DNA of 64,000 nt, from positions 62,001 through 126,000 of the forward strand of contig JADNRV010000076.1 of the NCBI GenBank assembly GCA_015499995.1, written 5' to 3'. The stretch is from Flammula alnicola (taxonomy: Eukaryota; Basidiomycota; Agaricomycetes; Agaricales; Strophariaceae). The notes beneath the pieces are model-generated. The model ran no database searches. It worked only from the letters and a program-made list of their open reading frames with translations, and was not told the DNA's origin. Position numbers and translations under genes: made by a program. Shown here piece after piece: positions 21,251-33,593 of this stretch; the first letter of the stretch is position 1; each line of letters opens with the position of its first letter.

Positions 21251-21541
21251 TGATCGCAGACCTATGACATTTGGCACAGCTAACCTTAGGGCAGTACCAA
21301 TCTAATATCAGATCCACCGAAGATGGAAAGCGAGGCCAAGCGTACCTCTCCGATCAAAGTTTAAAGGAAATGTCAGGAGGACGCCATGTGAGCGCTCTCG
21401 ATGAGCGATGACTCGAATATGCACCTCTATTTTGTTTGAGCTCTAGTTCTCGACCATGGCTACCATCGAACCGATGTTCTTGAAGAACATGACGAACGAC
21501 AAGAGAAACATCCTCAGTACTTCGAGGACCTGCGCAAATCC

Positions 21542-22430
21542 ATGGAGGCGAATATGCGGGAAGATGCGATGGTCGAGGAGTTCGTTGAGCGTGCGTGGGG
21601 CCTCTCCGCCGACGCAATACAGGCAATCCTGTCTGAAGATTGGAGCGTGGACGCGAAATTACTGTCGCGATACAGGGAGACATTCGACGTCCAGGGGCCG
21701 CGCGTCTTCCGAGCGAGACCGCATACGTCGTTTCGTATGATATGTACCGGCCTCCTGGCCTCCGTGTGCGAGTACTTCGGGATGGATCCTCGCGATGTGG
21801 AAGACGAGTTCTGGGATGGAAAGGGGCGGAACTACATGGACAACTTCTTCGCCCGGTGCGACCCCGATTTCATGCGGGTGTGGAAATCAAAGGCGACGGC
21901 AGAGGAGGATGCGCCTCCAGAGTGGGAGATGGTAAAGGCATTCATGGAGTTCAGCACTTTCAGGACGGTCGACGGGTATAGGCGGCAAGCGCCTCATGCA
22001 GCGTTACGCAAGAACCAGGGAGTAGTCAACAGTGGAGCCTCCAACGTGCCACTGAATCCCAGCACCGCACCATACAAACCTGCTCAGCTCAAACGACAGC
22101 GGTCTGATGACCTACTGGACAACGGAATCAATCTCCGTGCGTCAAAGCGTGCACGACGATCGACCACCCTCACTGACAACCAACTCCGCTTCTGCAGCTA
22201 TGCCGTCGAGTGCCTATCGCTGGTTGCTGATTGCCGCTACGTCACCGGGATTTTCATTGACGTTTGTCAGGTTTCGCTGTACTATTTCGACCGCAATGTC
22301 GTCCTCCGCACGGTTACCTTCGATTTCAGCACAAGGAAGGGGTTGCGGTACCTCGCCCTTACTCTTTCGCATTGAGCCAATGCGATATGCAACACGCTGG
22401 CTTCGATCCTTTCGTCCTATCGCTCAAGCG
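21542..22430 (+). pseudogene. FunK1-type protein kinase N-terminal region, frameshifted
   Basis: An open frame of 277 codons (21542..22375, with in-frame sequence extending upstream to EEHDERQEKHPQYFEDL) ends in FCSYAVECLSLVAD...VSLYYFDRNVV...FDFSTRKGLRYLALTL, the block that precedes the kinase fold in fungal FunK1 proteins. The next family block, FALSQCDMQHAGFDPF, continues in another frame; one missing T in the run near 22364..22368 explains the shift. The kinase domain itself does not follow. FunK1 genes are amplified in mushrooms; function mostly unknown. Confidence 0.6.
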
Positions 22431-22609
22431 AGACCATCTGATGATGGATCCCCTCACCGTTTCGTTGACAACGTAGACACCACAGACGATGTCCAGGCTC
22501 CCTTCGTCAACTTTATCGTCGACAAAAGCAATGTTGCCGTGATGGCTGACCACCTCGTTAGAGCACAATGGACCATCGAGAACCTCAACGTCTAGCACCA
22601 CCTCGGACG

Positions 22610-22861
22610 CTATCCGTCCAGCAATCCCCCTCGCAACCGAATCGCGCGTCCGCAGGCAGAGCGAAGGACCTCGTCCCGGGCATGCTCGTAAGCCAAGAAA
22701 TCCTCCTCTGTTGGTTGGAAGTCTTTTGGCCGTCCACCCAGCCCCTTCGTTTTGTATCCCAACGGCCGCTCCACAAATTCATCGGTGTCTGTCCTCTTCT
22801 TCTCAATGACGGTACAAAATGGGATCCCAAGCTCAAGCAGTCCACGTCCGATTTCGTCCAT
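22610..22861 (-). pseudogene. Fragment of a conserved basidiomycete protein
   Basis: Minus-strand frame with AWTTMDEIGRGLLELGIPFC and, further on, ARDEVLRSACGRAIRLRGG. This block (M-D-E-x-G...GIPFCT...RDEVLRS..GRAIRLRGG) is frequent in agaricomycete genomes, often in retroelement-rich places; no function is known. Upstream frame is closed by a stop within 15 codons, so only a fragment remains. Confidence 0.4.
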
Positions 22862-22869
22862 CGTGGTCC

Positions 22870-23791
22870 ATGCGCTCCGATATACTGTCCCATTTCGATC
22901 AATTCAGCAGTAACGCGTAATGGGCAGTCCCAAATCGCCGGAATGTAATGGATGTAACGGTTGTTCTGGCCATGTGCCGAATCCGTCTGAGCAATCGGGG
23001 GGGGGAAAAAAGGCCTAATACACATCATTATCTCCACATTCGTCCCCCGAATGTCAACTTTTTTCAATCCGCTCCCCGCCGCCTCTCGCACTCATCACCA
23101 ATGGATTCCTGGACCCAGAAAACCTGGGTCTACCTCGAAACAGCTCCCCAATCCATCTACTACATCCCGATTTATGAGCCCATCTCTTCAGCCAAGGTAC
23201 TTGCTAAGTATAGTCATCCTTCAATCTGTGACTGTGTGACTATCATCACAGGCCCATGTCACACCTTCGGTTTTCTTTTTGGGAATTTCAAGTGATGACA
23301 AAAAAAGTGGTAACCTTTAGTGGGATAGTTGGATAGTTGCTTCCATTAGTGATGAGGATGTACAGAACACGACACAAACACCTTAGATAGAAGAATGACA
23401 CACACCCTGAGCCTCGACACATCGGAAGGATTATCGGCACACCGCAGATAGATCGACACATTTAGGTGTCGTCGATGTTGCAGACCCGCACTGCCTGCTC
23501 GCGGTTGCCCAATCTGTCGAAATCCGTCGATTCGGAAAATGCCAGACGAGCCATCAACGACACCAGGGGTCATTGATCTTTGTTGTCAACCACCACCATT
23601 CTCCTTCTCGCCTCTTCCTTGCCCTCAGCCCCCACAGAACCTTTCAAAAAAGGTATGTAAGTTAATTTCTTACCTTTTTCGCAATTAGGCACACCTGCAA
23701 CGCTCGAACGAAGGCGCCGCGATCTGGATGCAAGGGGGATACTAGACATGGAGGGGAGACCCTGGAAGCAGGAGACCCGCAAGGTGAGTGC
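22870..23791. other. No supported gene
   Basis: A plus-strand frame starting MDSWTQKTWVYLE (23101..23295) is short and unmatched; otherwise nothing. Confidence 0.35.
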
Positions 23792-23819
23792 CAAAACGAA
23801 TCATATACGATTCGTTTTG
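23792..23819. repeat. Perfect inverted repeat, 11-bp arms
   Basis: CAAAACGAATC, a 6-nt loop, then GATTCGTTTTG. Could form a cruciform or an RNA hairpin; no other terminator feature is present. Confidence 0.85.
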
Positions 23820-24096
23820 CGCTTTTTCTCTCGATACACCCTACCACTCACCCTCCCACCTCCCACCTACAGCTTACGAGGAGATGGTGAATCATTCGCC
23901 GTCTCCTCTTCTAACTTTGAATGTCATCTGCACACCAGACGACGTTCGAGGTCGTTCTGGTGACTGCCAACCATTCGCCACCCTTTCGTATCTGCCAGCA
24001 ACACCCAGGCGGCATGCAGAAGCGACAGCGCGCCGCCACTCCACCCTCCATTGACGCCACAAAACGACGCTAACTGATCGCCGATCGCGATATCTG

Positions 24097-24276
24097 CCAC
24101 CACCTCCCTCGTATGCAAGACCGAGACGGAGGTGGTGTCTTCATGACTTCGATGCCGCCACCTCCTCACCACCTCCCTCGCATGCAAGAGCGAGATCGAG
24201 GTGGAATGTTTTCAACATTCGACGCCGCCACCACCTCTCCATTTCCCTTGCACAGTTGCAAGAGCGAGACGGAGGT
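24097..24276. repeat. Three diverged ~70-bp tandem repeats
   Basis: Units start CCACCACCTC(C)CTCG and carry ATGCAAGA(C/G)CGAGA(C/T)(G/C)GAGGT; begin near 24097, 24166 and 24228. Confidence 0.6.
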
Positions 24277-24975
24277 AACGAACCAGGGATTGGGTGCCAG
24301 TGGAATGGGTTTCAGTAGGCAGAGCGACAAGGAAATGACTGCCCTAGGGCTCGTCGAGTGGCGAAGGGCGGTGGTTATTCCCTACCTTCCATTGCTGAGA
24401 ACATGCGGGGCGTCATCATTGTCGTCGCTGGCACTCTTGTGTAGTCTAGCTAGCATAATACATCTTCACTTTCATTCTGTCTATATCCCATGTGGGATAC
24501 CCATACCCGCGGTAACTCGCGATACCCCATTACTACAAACCCGCAGCTCAAGGAGTATATATCCTCATGGATAAGGGTACAGGAGGCCTCAGAGTACCCA
24601 CGGGAGTACCTGTGCTGTTGCCCAGTTCAAACCCTCATGTCCGGGGGTATAGGTATTCAAATTAGAGAGTAGGTCATAATACATCAGTAGATATAACTTA
24701 ATATCAATGTCGGTAATGCAAGTCTTTGTTGCATGTGTTCCACAGGGCAGGTGGCTGTGCTCGGGTCACTCGGCCTTTGGTGTCATGCTGATGTGCGACA
24801 CACCCGTTGAAGTCCTCGACACACACACAGCTGAAGTCCTCGACACATTGATTGGAATGTGTCACGTCTATAGCCAGTGTGTGTCGCATCCATAGCCAGT
24901 GTGTTGCACATCACATCTTCCCAATTGGGGGTGTCAAAGTCTGCTCATCCTGCATTCGGGTCGAGAGCTGAGACT

Positions 24976-25509
24976 GAGTGCGCCAAGGGGGTGCGCCAAA
25001 TAAAAAAAAGTACCTAGGGTCGATTTATTTTTTAAGCCAAAATTTCATGGACTAACTAACTAACGTAATCAGGAACCGTCCCGATATGGTAATATTACAT
25101 CAGCGATGACGCGGGCACTTGCCCCTCCACCGGATTCCTCGCATGTCTCGCAAACCCATTTATGAGGTGCTTGCTCGAGGTTTCTAAATGGTACTGTAGA
25201 TGTATTAGTATAGTATTCCAATGAAATATAATTTTTTGACCATTGAAAATGGCCGAGAAAAGTGACTCACCCAATGTGGGGCCATCAGTGCTGCAAACTA
25301 TGTTCTACAACATTTTTATATGTATTACAGCTAGTATTTAATAGATGTAAGGCAATGTATGGTGTAAAATCTGCCTTGGGTCACTTCAAAGCACCTATTT
25401 TGGGACATTTATAGAGGGGTATAATTTTTTTTTTCGCCGCCAGCGGCTGGACTAACTAACCGACCCCCGGTTAGCTATTAAGGTTCGCGCACCCCCTTGG
25501 AGTGCGCTC
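24976..25509. mobile_element. Possible non-autonomous TIR element (~534 bp)
   Basis: GAGTGCGCCAAGGGGGTGCG at the left and its near-complement, GCGCACCCCCTTGGAGTGCG, at the right form terminal inverted repeats with a 14-bp perfect core (CCAAGGGGGTGCGC). GGACTAACTAAC occurs just inside both ends, but in the same orientation. The inside is AT-rich and non-coding. No target-site duplication could be fixed. Confidence 0.5.
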
Positions 25510-26758
25510 CCGTTTTTTGAGATCTTATAAATCTGACATGTTAAGTAGCTGCTAGACTGTGCTTACCTACCTCAATGTAATGTTAGTTACTGTGTGGGAA
25601 AATTAACATGGACTTTTACTTTAATAGTGGAGCGAGAGTAGCTTTGGGCACTGTGTGGAGATTCGTGGAAACAGCTCACGCATCCAAATTCCCACGTGAT
25701 GCCGCTCGCACATCTGCCTGAGGTTCATTTAGATTACTACAAATTGTACAGAGATTCTATCCACTCCAAAACACCCAGGAACACTCTTTGCTGTATTCTT
25801 TCCCTTCTCCAATAATATTCGTACTCTCATCATTTCTCTTTATTCCACGGGAACATTAATTCCCACGAACCTGATGTGGGAACACATCTCGGCATTGTGC
25901 GCCTCGACAAACTTGATGCCGTCGCTAGTATATGCTGAAGGCGCACCATTCACTACACTGCAGAATGACCTCTCTTTTATTTGAAAACGGACTCTCTAGG
26001 ATACACACGTAGCATATTTGATATCTTTGATTTCTTGGGCCTAGCGACGCAGTGTGCATTGGGCAAGTGTCTATATACCCGCGTTTGTATCCATTATTCC
26101 TCAGTCAATCACATCAACCCATTTTATTTCCATAGAGAGGGTGAAATACGAGAACATCGAGCCGAGAAGATTGCCTCATATCAAGTTTATTCAACCAACA
26201 TGCCTATTCTCCGAGTGCGCACTAATTGCGCGGCTTAATCACATCCTCTCCTGTCTTCGACCCCACTCCGATCTGCCTAATCCTATCAGGTCCTAATTAA
26301 TATGCGTGGTGTGAGCCCTGGAACGCAAGGATGGTATCTGAATGCTGTTGCTTCGAATGGTGATAGGAGCCCAGCGCCTTTGGCCCCAACAAAAACACGA
26401 AGGTTCGATGTTCCGGCAAATCCCTTATCTATTTTCCCACAACGGCAACCGCCTACTTTCCTTAACTGTACAATGACACTCCACAGCACCTCCATGTCGA
26501 CCAAAACATCATCGATCTTCATCGACCCAGTGAAAATCAACTCTGCACAGCTCTGCGCCCTTCCGCGCGGAGCTGCAAATATAAATAAGTGGAGGATGAC
26601 AAATTCAGCGAGGTCGCTGCCAGGGGCCGGAGAAATTCGTGGACACGAAGTCCGCTATGAAAGTGAGCGTCGGACGTTGGTTGTTCTCCATCTCTCCCTG
26701 AGGTCCTGCATATCATGACTGAATTGGCATCAGCAAAGAACTGGTAAATCTCGATCAC
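25510..26758. other. No supported gene
   Basis: AT-rich then mixed sequence; no frame carries recognisable motifs. Confidence 0.4.
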
Positions 26759-27560
26759 CTACGTATTTTGATTATGAGCCGCTTCCTTCAAGAAAGGAAT
26801 AATCGTCCCAACACGCCTCCAGAGCGAGGAATATCGACCGCGAGTATCATGCTGAAGATAGCGAATGGTGGGAAAGAGCTTGAAGAGCCCGATGGCAATG
26901 TTAAGATGTGCTGGTTTGACCACAGGAGAGATCCACACGTCGAGAGAAACAAGGTGGTGCGACAGGAAGGGTACAGAATCAAGTTCTGGCATGTTCTCCG
27001 TCTGCAATGAAAGAAGCAGAGATTGTAAATGGGGCAAATGTTCTGCGACTTCTATGAGGGCATGAAAATCGATGATCCCGACGCTAGGTGTGAAGATATG
27101 TAATTCTTCGATGTCTGGCATGAAGCCGCGCATGTGAGCAGGGGAAAGCGACCAGAAGGCGGCGTAGGCAATATTAACCTTCGTGAGGTTGAGCTTGAGG
27201 AGACCGGGAAAGGCACGTCAGACATAGCGGGAAGTGCGTAAGGGTACTTGTCAGTCCCATATCCTGAATATGTCATATCATATCCCAAATTGAGCTCCTT
27301 AAACCTCTGGCCTGTATTCTGATGCAAAGCACGAAAGAACGCATGCCAGCTGCCTTCTTCGAAGTCGGAACTGATTTCTCGAGGCGATTTAAAGGCGTCG
27401 GGGAAAGAGAGAGTGAACGATTCCAGGGCGTAAAGGCTCCCTGACTGTAGGAGAGGAACAACTTGTTGCAAGGTCGAAGTGATGGTGAGCTTTGTCAGCG
27501 AACAAAAGTCGCCAAAGGCGGGTCGGCGAAGCTCGTTCCTATGTCCTTTATTACAATTTC
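26759..27560 (-). pseudogene. F-box/LRR-like protein C-terminal part, frameshifted
   Basis: The minus strand reads FGDFCSLTKLTIT, LESFTLSFPDAFKSP, FKELNLGYDM, then in another frame GLLKLNLTKVNIAYAAFWSL and, to the stop at 26759, DIEELHIFTPSVGIIDFHAL, LPHLQSLLLSLQTENMPE. Regular Leu-x-x-Leu spacing is that of the LRR-like C terminus of agaricomycete F-box proteins, which recruit substrates to SCF ubiquitin ligases. The two frames meet at about 27205 (CCCGG where CCGGG would keep the frame), so one base seems lost. No F-box was found upstream. Confidence 0.45.
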
Positions 27561-29575
27561 CATTGTTGGAAGATGGCTGTTAAGTCTGGTGTCAAGTCAT
27601 CGTGCTTTCCGTCCACGATCTCCTGCCAGTATTGCAAAGCTCGGGTTTCGTCAGCCAAAGACTAGTTGGGCAAATGGGTGCAACACATTTGTTGAGATGG
27701 CGAGGGTCAAATAAATTAATACTATATAATCTACACGAGTGCTACCAAACAGATAACCACATTTCACGCAAGGAGCGTATTGGTGCGCCCAGCAGAGTTC
27801 GTCGAGGCGCGTAAGATGTCTCGCGGCCGTTGCCGAGACGCATTCCCACGTCAGATTCGTGTGAATTATAGTTGCACGGCGATTTTCAGAGGTGGGAAAG
27901 GATTTGATAGCGAGACTCGCGGCCGTCACGAGACTCGAGTGCGGTGGCAGATGAATAGGCGATAACGCCGAGGATGCTGAGATGATTTCCTACTATGTAG
28001 GCCGCAATGTGGGTCATGTGTGCCGTTCTTGCTATCGTTCATGCCACGAGAGACGGAGAACGACGAGCTTGGGAGGTCGTCCTTCGACGAAATGTGCGCC
28101 GCGAGTGTGTCGAGGGATGGGGGGCAAGAGGCGGAGGAAACAGCGAGGCCGCCAAGATGGAGATATGTGATATCATCCGAGAATGTAGGGTAGTCCATTT
28201 GTGTGCGATATTTTCGTTTCTAAACCGCTACGACGAGTGAATAGGAATCTGTGGACGACGGTAGGACTGCCTACCATCAAATCGTTGACTACACCACTCG
28301 CGGAACGGTGGCCAGATGGCCCATGTGCATGAAGGGCGATGTGGTACACAGAAACAACTCCTGGTTCCGTCACCGTTGCATAGGCCACAGTATGGCCTGG
28401 ATGCCGATGCTGCCTCCGCCGCACGACCGTCACAGGTCTGAGGCCGTCGTTGGATAATGGCGGCGTGAAAAGAACACATGCAGTTGGAGGTACAGAGTTC
28501 GAGCCTGGCGCAGCTGTGGACTCGCCATAGCACCTCGCATGGTGGGAGGCCTTTCACTTTGGATCGGTGGGAGGTAGAGTGACGGCGGAAAGGGAAAGCT
28601 GGGTTAGATAAGATTAGATTGACAAACGGCGAGATAAGACGTGTAACGCAATCGGCGAGCGACCGTCAACTTTCTTGCACCGGATACCGCCGGTTTCCTC
28701 CCCTTCCTATAGTCAATCGCCATTTCTGTGTCGGACTCTTGGCTACGCGCTCCAGCGTACACTCCATCCTTTCGACTCTCGTCTGTCCACCACGAACTTG
28801 TGGGGTGTGGGCCATCGCGATTCGCACAGCGTGGCAGTAGGAGTCTACGTATGTCAAAATAGGTCAGCAGCTGCCAGTTTTGTTCAAGACTTCCCAGGTC
28901 TTCCTGTGGTGGGAATACGAACGTCGATTTGTTCTTGTTACTGTTGACGTGATTGCGGCCTTGTGAGTTGTTTTTCGTGAATCTTTGCTTGGTCATACCC
29001 ATTCTTCCAATGTTTATTCAGTATCATCTCTTTCCTGCCTCCTTCCACCACCATTCGGCGCCACCACCGTAACCTACTAGCCACAACGTCGTCCGGAGTT
29101 GGTGTCATATATTATCATATCGTTTCTCTTGCGAACATGAAGCACGAGCACGAGATTCCGGTGGTCATATTCAGCCTCATCGCGATTAGGAGCAAACTGA
29201 TGCGCTCGGCCGATTTCCATATAAATGAAGTGACTCCCCCCGTTTGGAACGGCGGTCCTTCGTCTGATATTTTCCCAGTTCTCGTTTCGTGGACGGTGGT
29301 CAGCGGAGCGCTACCAGAAGATTGCCGATCTGCAAATGCAAGTAGCGATGCCAGTCTTGGCGGATGAGTCGCCGTCGAGATTGCGGTCATGTAGCCCATA
29401 TGCTGCTCCCTTTCACATCTGATGTCGACAATCGAGCATACTGAACTTTCATTGGTATGTCTGAGCCGGGGTCGTTCCGCATCCGTCCGCCTCGCTGGCA
29501 GCTTACGTCCATAATCCCCACTCCGTCCATTCCTCGCCTTACAACCACCCTTGTAAAGCATTTTGTGAATTTCCG
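27561..29575. other. No supported gene
   Basis: Long weak frames on both strands without domains or splice logic. The minus frame near 27926..28198 may be more of the F-box remnant, but I cannot join it. Confidence 0.35.
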
Positions 29576-30440
29576 ACCTCTAGGATGCTGTGCTGAATTC
29601 AAGATCTTGATGCGAGCGCCAAGCTGGGTTTCAACCCAAGCTTCACATTCATTGTACGCGCCGAAGGCCTCGTCCTTCCTTCCAAGGAGATATAGGTGAG
29701 TGAGGTGGGTTTTGTCATCGATAGAGGTGATATAATAACATTTTCTATCCTTAGACTCAACCGGCGCCTTTCCCCAGAGGTCGGTATGAACCTCTCCTCC
29801 AAAATCGGATGCGCGCTCGCCCTCTCGAGCTTTCGGGACGGATTTTCTGGTGGATTTTGCATAGATGCAAGACTCGCAGAAGAAAGGGTCACCAGACGGG
29901 GTGAATTCAAGTCGAACACCCATCACAAACTTGTCTTGGACAAGTCGGCGAGCAATGGCAGGGTAAATATGGCCCATACGACGGTGGAATTGATCCAAGG
30001 TAAGAATTTCCGTCGCTGCATTCACAGAGTTTGGCTCATGGTCCACTCGATACAGCCCCTTTCGATTCTTCGGCACCTCCCCAATCCTATCACCATCCGG
30101 CCCACGTATAACACACACTTCCCATCGGCAAAGCGGTGGAGAATCCCTTGTCGTCGAGACGACCAATGGAAACGAGAGTATAATCGACCTCAGGAGAGTA
30201 TAGAACCTCCGTAAGGCGCAACTGCGAGCAATCAGCACCATCAGGTACGTCAATAACAAGCTCGCCCCGGCCAATGGCTGTTTGTTGGCAGCAAGAAAAG
30301 GTGTCAGCGGGATATCCTGAAGGCCCTCGAACTGGTCACGGTATGGCGAGATGTGCTGAGTGCATCCAGAGTCGTAAAGTTCAGCTCGCACGTAAGCATA
30401 TTGACCTGGCCTAGCTGGTTCGGTCAGTATGAGGGTTTCT
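29576..30440 (-). mobile_element. Decayed Ty1/Copia retrotransposon pol fragment
   Basis: One long minus frame holds the protease-like YDSGCTQHISPY, then, after an out-of-frame stretch, a GAG-pre-integrase motif with HRRMGHIYPAIARRLV, the zinc pair CESCIYAKSTRK and the integrase core start EVHTDLWGKAP...YYITSIDDKTHLTHLYLL. Order protease, integrase zinc, integrase core is that of Copia. The part after the protease is out of phase (two compensating frameshifts), and the core ends at RIKILNSAQH, before the second Asp and Glu. No reverse transcriptase and no LTRs found. Confidence 0.8.
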
Positions 30441-31636
30441 CCAGATAAAACCTCTATGTACGGTGAACAATGCATATATAGCTACCTGTAACCAATCCAT
30501 ATTTCCTCTTACCTCTGCCGATATAAGCATACAAGCGCAGAAAATTGCAGCATTATAGCTGGTAGTATTAATAGATTACCTACAGCAGGTCGCAGAATTC
30601 AAGCAGAAAATCGCAGAAAAAATCTGCAGACCGGCCAAAAATGGGGATCTGCCGAGTTTGTCTGGGTTCTCAGCAGAGATCTGATACCAGCAGATCAGCT
30701 CAGACCCGACTTTTCCTGGGGATCATCACGTATCCTTCTCGGACCTCGCCTCTGTAGACTCATCTAACCTCCCAGGGTAATGTATGCCATCGCCGATGTC
30801 AGCCTTGTTCGACGGCTGCCACGTCCGTTCGCGCCTCGTCGCGACATGCTCAATCTCTCTAGCTATGGCTACCACGTGCACCGCAAGCACGCACCCTGAC
30901 CTTCTCCCCTAACGGCCGCTGCGCACTGCGTTACCTCCAGTGTCACTCACTCCCCCTACTGAGACAGGTGCTCTGCGAGACCATCCTGCCCGACCCACCC
31001 TCTATCCAACGACTCTCATGTGATCGTAGGAGGCGACGGATGGAGATGAGGAAGCGGTGTAATATGAAGGGTGAATTCAACCCGAAGAGGTGATACATCA
31101 TCCTTTCCGCTGGGTGTGGTTCAGCGAGGAAGCAGTAGTGTGCAGAGGAGGTGGATAGGACGGCAATGGTGCCGATGTTGCTGACCACCCACCGATCTCT
31201 GTTAGTCCATAAATCCGAGTCGACCATTGATATGCGGACTAATTCAGAGAGGAGATAAGTCTGACAATGCACAAGGTTATGTTTTTCCACTTTTGCTGAA
31301 GGGTGTAGCTCTCGGTTTAGTAAACTGCATTTCTCATTCGGCCAATCGTAAGTCATGCGGGTAGGATTGACTAAACCACTCTACTTCATGCATTATCTCC
31401 GAGCGTGTACAGTCGACGTCGGTCAAATCGCCGCAGACAAATGTCGAGGAACAAGTCAAACCAGACCAGTTGACATCTACTTGGCGTTCAAGGGGCGTCA
31501 CAGAACCCAGTATGAGATGAATACAAAAGAGGAACTTGGACCACACTAACTACGCCGCGATACATAGGTGTATTTCAATCAAATAACTTGCGCCAGGATG
31601 CCAGCAGCCGATGATCTAAGAACATCGCAGCGACAA
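30441..31636. other. No supported gene
   Basis: Between 30590 and 30720 the motif GCAGAT/CAGATC recurs in both orientations. A minus frame of 137 codons (30943..31356) has no recognisable domain. Confidence 0.35.
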
Positions 31637-31850
31637 GTTCAAGTCGAGATCCGTAAACTGAAGTGGCAAGTTAGCGACAAAGAAAGTTGAATTCAAGATT
31701 GAGGAACTAACAGCGTATGGAGATGGCATGCGCCTGACGCACTGGGAGCGTCGAACGGACAGGAGTCGAGATCTGTAAATCCAGAAGGTAATTTAGCATT
31801 TAAGTTTACATAAACGCAGGTCAAAGAACTTACCGTGTAAGGAGATGACA
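31637..31850. repeat. Two tandem ~110-bp diverged copies
   Basis: AGTCGAGATC(C/T)GTAAA...A(G)TTAGC and, 60 bp on, GGAGATG...CGCC/AGCC recur in order at about 31637 and 31760. On the minus strand the units look like small exons with GTAAGT donors and TTTACAG acceptors. Confidence 0.4.
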
Positions 31851-32189
31851 GCCAATTTGAAAACTGTAACGCACGATCATCAATTTTATGCGAAGGAAAT
31901 TGGAGCTTATAGGAACAACTTACAGAAGACGACGAATTCGAGAGATTGTAAAAAGAGGGCGGGCCATCGAAAGGCTAACACAAATTTGGCCAGATGCTAG
32001 TAAGAACGAGAACGGAGGACGGAGGGCATTGCGAGGGCCTGTGTTTGTGATGAGCGAGAAGTTTCGAGGTGAAGAGGTTGCCTTGAAGATAAGCAAAGAG
32101 TTTAGTTGAACAGAGGCCTTCTTACTTGGAGAGACGAGCCTCCCTAAAAGCAAAGAAAAAGTCGTTAGTGATTTATAACCGCAGCCAAG

Positions 32190-32670
32190 CTAGGTTTTGA
32201 TCCTCTTCGCGATCGTCCGCGCATTGCTTTTCGTCTTGTTTGACAACACCTTCTCACCAGGTTCAGGAGGAGGTAGAGGCGAAGTCGGTGGTGCGTTCAA
32301 CAAGCCGAATCCAGGAGAGGGTGTATTTGTATTTGGAGGTGATGTGGTGGATGGGACTGGAACGGTAACTTTCATAGAGGTTGAATTAGGCGTTAAGGAA
32401 GGAGACGAGCTTGACGTCGTTAACCACCTCTTGATATCGCGAGCAGAGTTCAGCGTAGTCTCTACTAAACAATAACGACAACGTTAATCACGATTCAGAA
32501 ACAAGAAAGTACAATGCAAAACGTACCTCCGTTTACCAGGGAGCGGGACCTCAGCAATCGTCGAATTGAATCACGAAAAAACCCTCCTGGCGCCCTCTGT
32601 GCCTCCGCGGTGAACGTGTTCCACCTCGACCATCTCGACCTCGACCTCAACCTCCACCTGTAATCACTGC
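32190..32670 (-). CDS. Unrecognised two-exon coding segment (3' end)
   Basis: Exon 32527 to about 32670 joins by GTACGT..GTTTAG to 32190..32464 in frame. Product ends with a helix FFRDSIRRLLRSRSLVNG, then VETTLNSARDIKRWL, a Ser/Pro/Thr-rich linker and a basic tail SNARTIAKRIKT. No family recognised and no start codon found; the first exon may begin after GATTACAG near 32662. Could be a small nuclear or membrane-adaptor protein; function not inferred. Confidence 0.35.
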
Positions 32671-32744
32671 AGTACTCGCCTCTTGGTGTAGCCCTCGCAT
32701 TCGGAGAATCGCCTAGTCATCTCTAGTACCGTTTTTGATTTGTC

Positions 32745-33190
32745 GCTTTGTCATGGCATATGGAACGCGGTAAGGGTGGACAGCGGCTCGCTCCAAGAGT
32801 TCAGCAGAGGAAACCCAAGACGCCTGTGAAGCTTTGGAGGATGTAAAATTTGGGGATTAAAGTGATAACTCACGGATTGGCACCTAAACTTCCCTCCCTT
32901 TTTGATTCGTCGCCTGGTGCCAAAATTTCATGGCATGGAACGCAGTACGCGTGGGAAGCGGCTCCAAGAGTTCAGGAGAGGAAGCCCGAGATAGCTGTAG
33001 GGCTTTTTAGGATGTAAATGTTGGAGGTTGAAGCTATAAATCACGGATTAGTACATAAACTTCCAGGAAGGATGGACACGCACGTACTTCATGACATAAA
33101 ATACGCTACTGGTTTCGAGTCGCTCTGGGAGTTCGGGTGACGGAGCTCTGGCTGTCTATAAAGCTTTTAAGGGTAGAGGTTCAGGAGATT
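32745..33190. repeat. Three tandem diverged ~175-bp repeats
   Basis: Units share CATGGCAT(AT)GGAACGC, (GG)CTCCAAGAGTTCAG, AGAGGAA(A/G)CCC and AGGATGTAAA(A/T)(T/G)TTGG. They begin near 32750, 32930 and 33095; the third is the most diverged. Confidence 0.7.
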
Positions 33191-33200
33191 TATTGAGACC

Positions 33201-33593
33201 TTACGAAATTAGAAAATATTTTTTGGAAACGATTGAAAGGGTAATCACGTGATTGATAAGCGGTGGAACGTGGATTTGCGGGCGCTGATCTTCGTAGGGC
33301 GCAACCTTGAAGCTGCGCCTCTTTCCCCCACAGAGCCAGTCGACAAGTTCGCTCCATTTGAAGATGTCTGGATAGCACAGATCACGAGGTTCAGGCGATG
33401 ACGAGGGCGATTCCTGGAGATCTGAGGCGGTGGCCGGAATTCGCAAGAGAAGGACGTCTTCATCAACGACAGCGATCCTGCACCCTTCCTTCCTCTCCTG
33501 CTCCGGATTAGGCGATCTGTGATTCTCTTCAAGATGCCATGTCGTTGCGCTCGCGGACCATCCGAACATGTGAGCATGGGTAGTCGAAACCAT
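33201..33593 (-). CDS. Unrecognised 130-aa ORF
   Basis: A single minus frame from the ATG at 33593 with protein-like composition (IFKWSELVDWLCGGKRRS, DVLLLRIPATASDLQE). No domain, signal peptide or helix recognised, and the antisense and third frames are also long, so it may be chance. Confidence 0.25.
   Translation of the reverse strand: MVSTTHAHMFGWSASATTWHLEENHRSPNPEQERKEGCRIAVVDEDVLLLRIPATASDLQESPSSSPEPRDLCYPDIFKWSELVDWLCGGKRRSFKVAPYEDQRPQIHVPPLINHVITLSIVSKKYFLIS

Noticed and set aside
24775..24905. TCGACACA/ATAGCCAGTGTG repeats as a satellite
   Set aside because: Only two short imperfect copies of each unit; too little to call.
29115..29561. 148-codon minus-strand frame next to Copia
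   Set aside because: Does not continue the integrase and has no motif of its own.
30590..30720. CAGATC-rich patch as a possible LTR piece of the Copia
   Set aside because: No second copy on the other side and no TG..CA ends.
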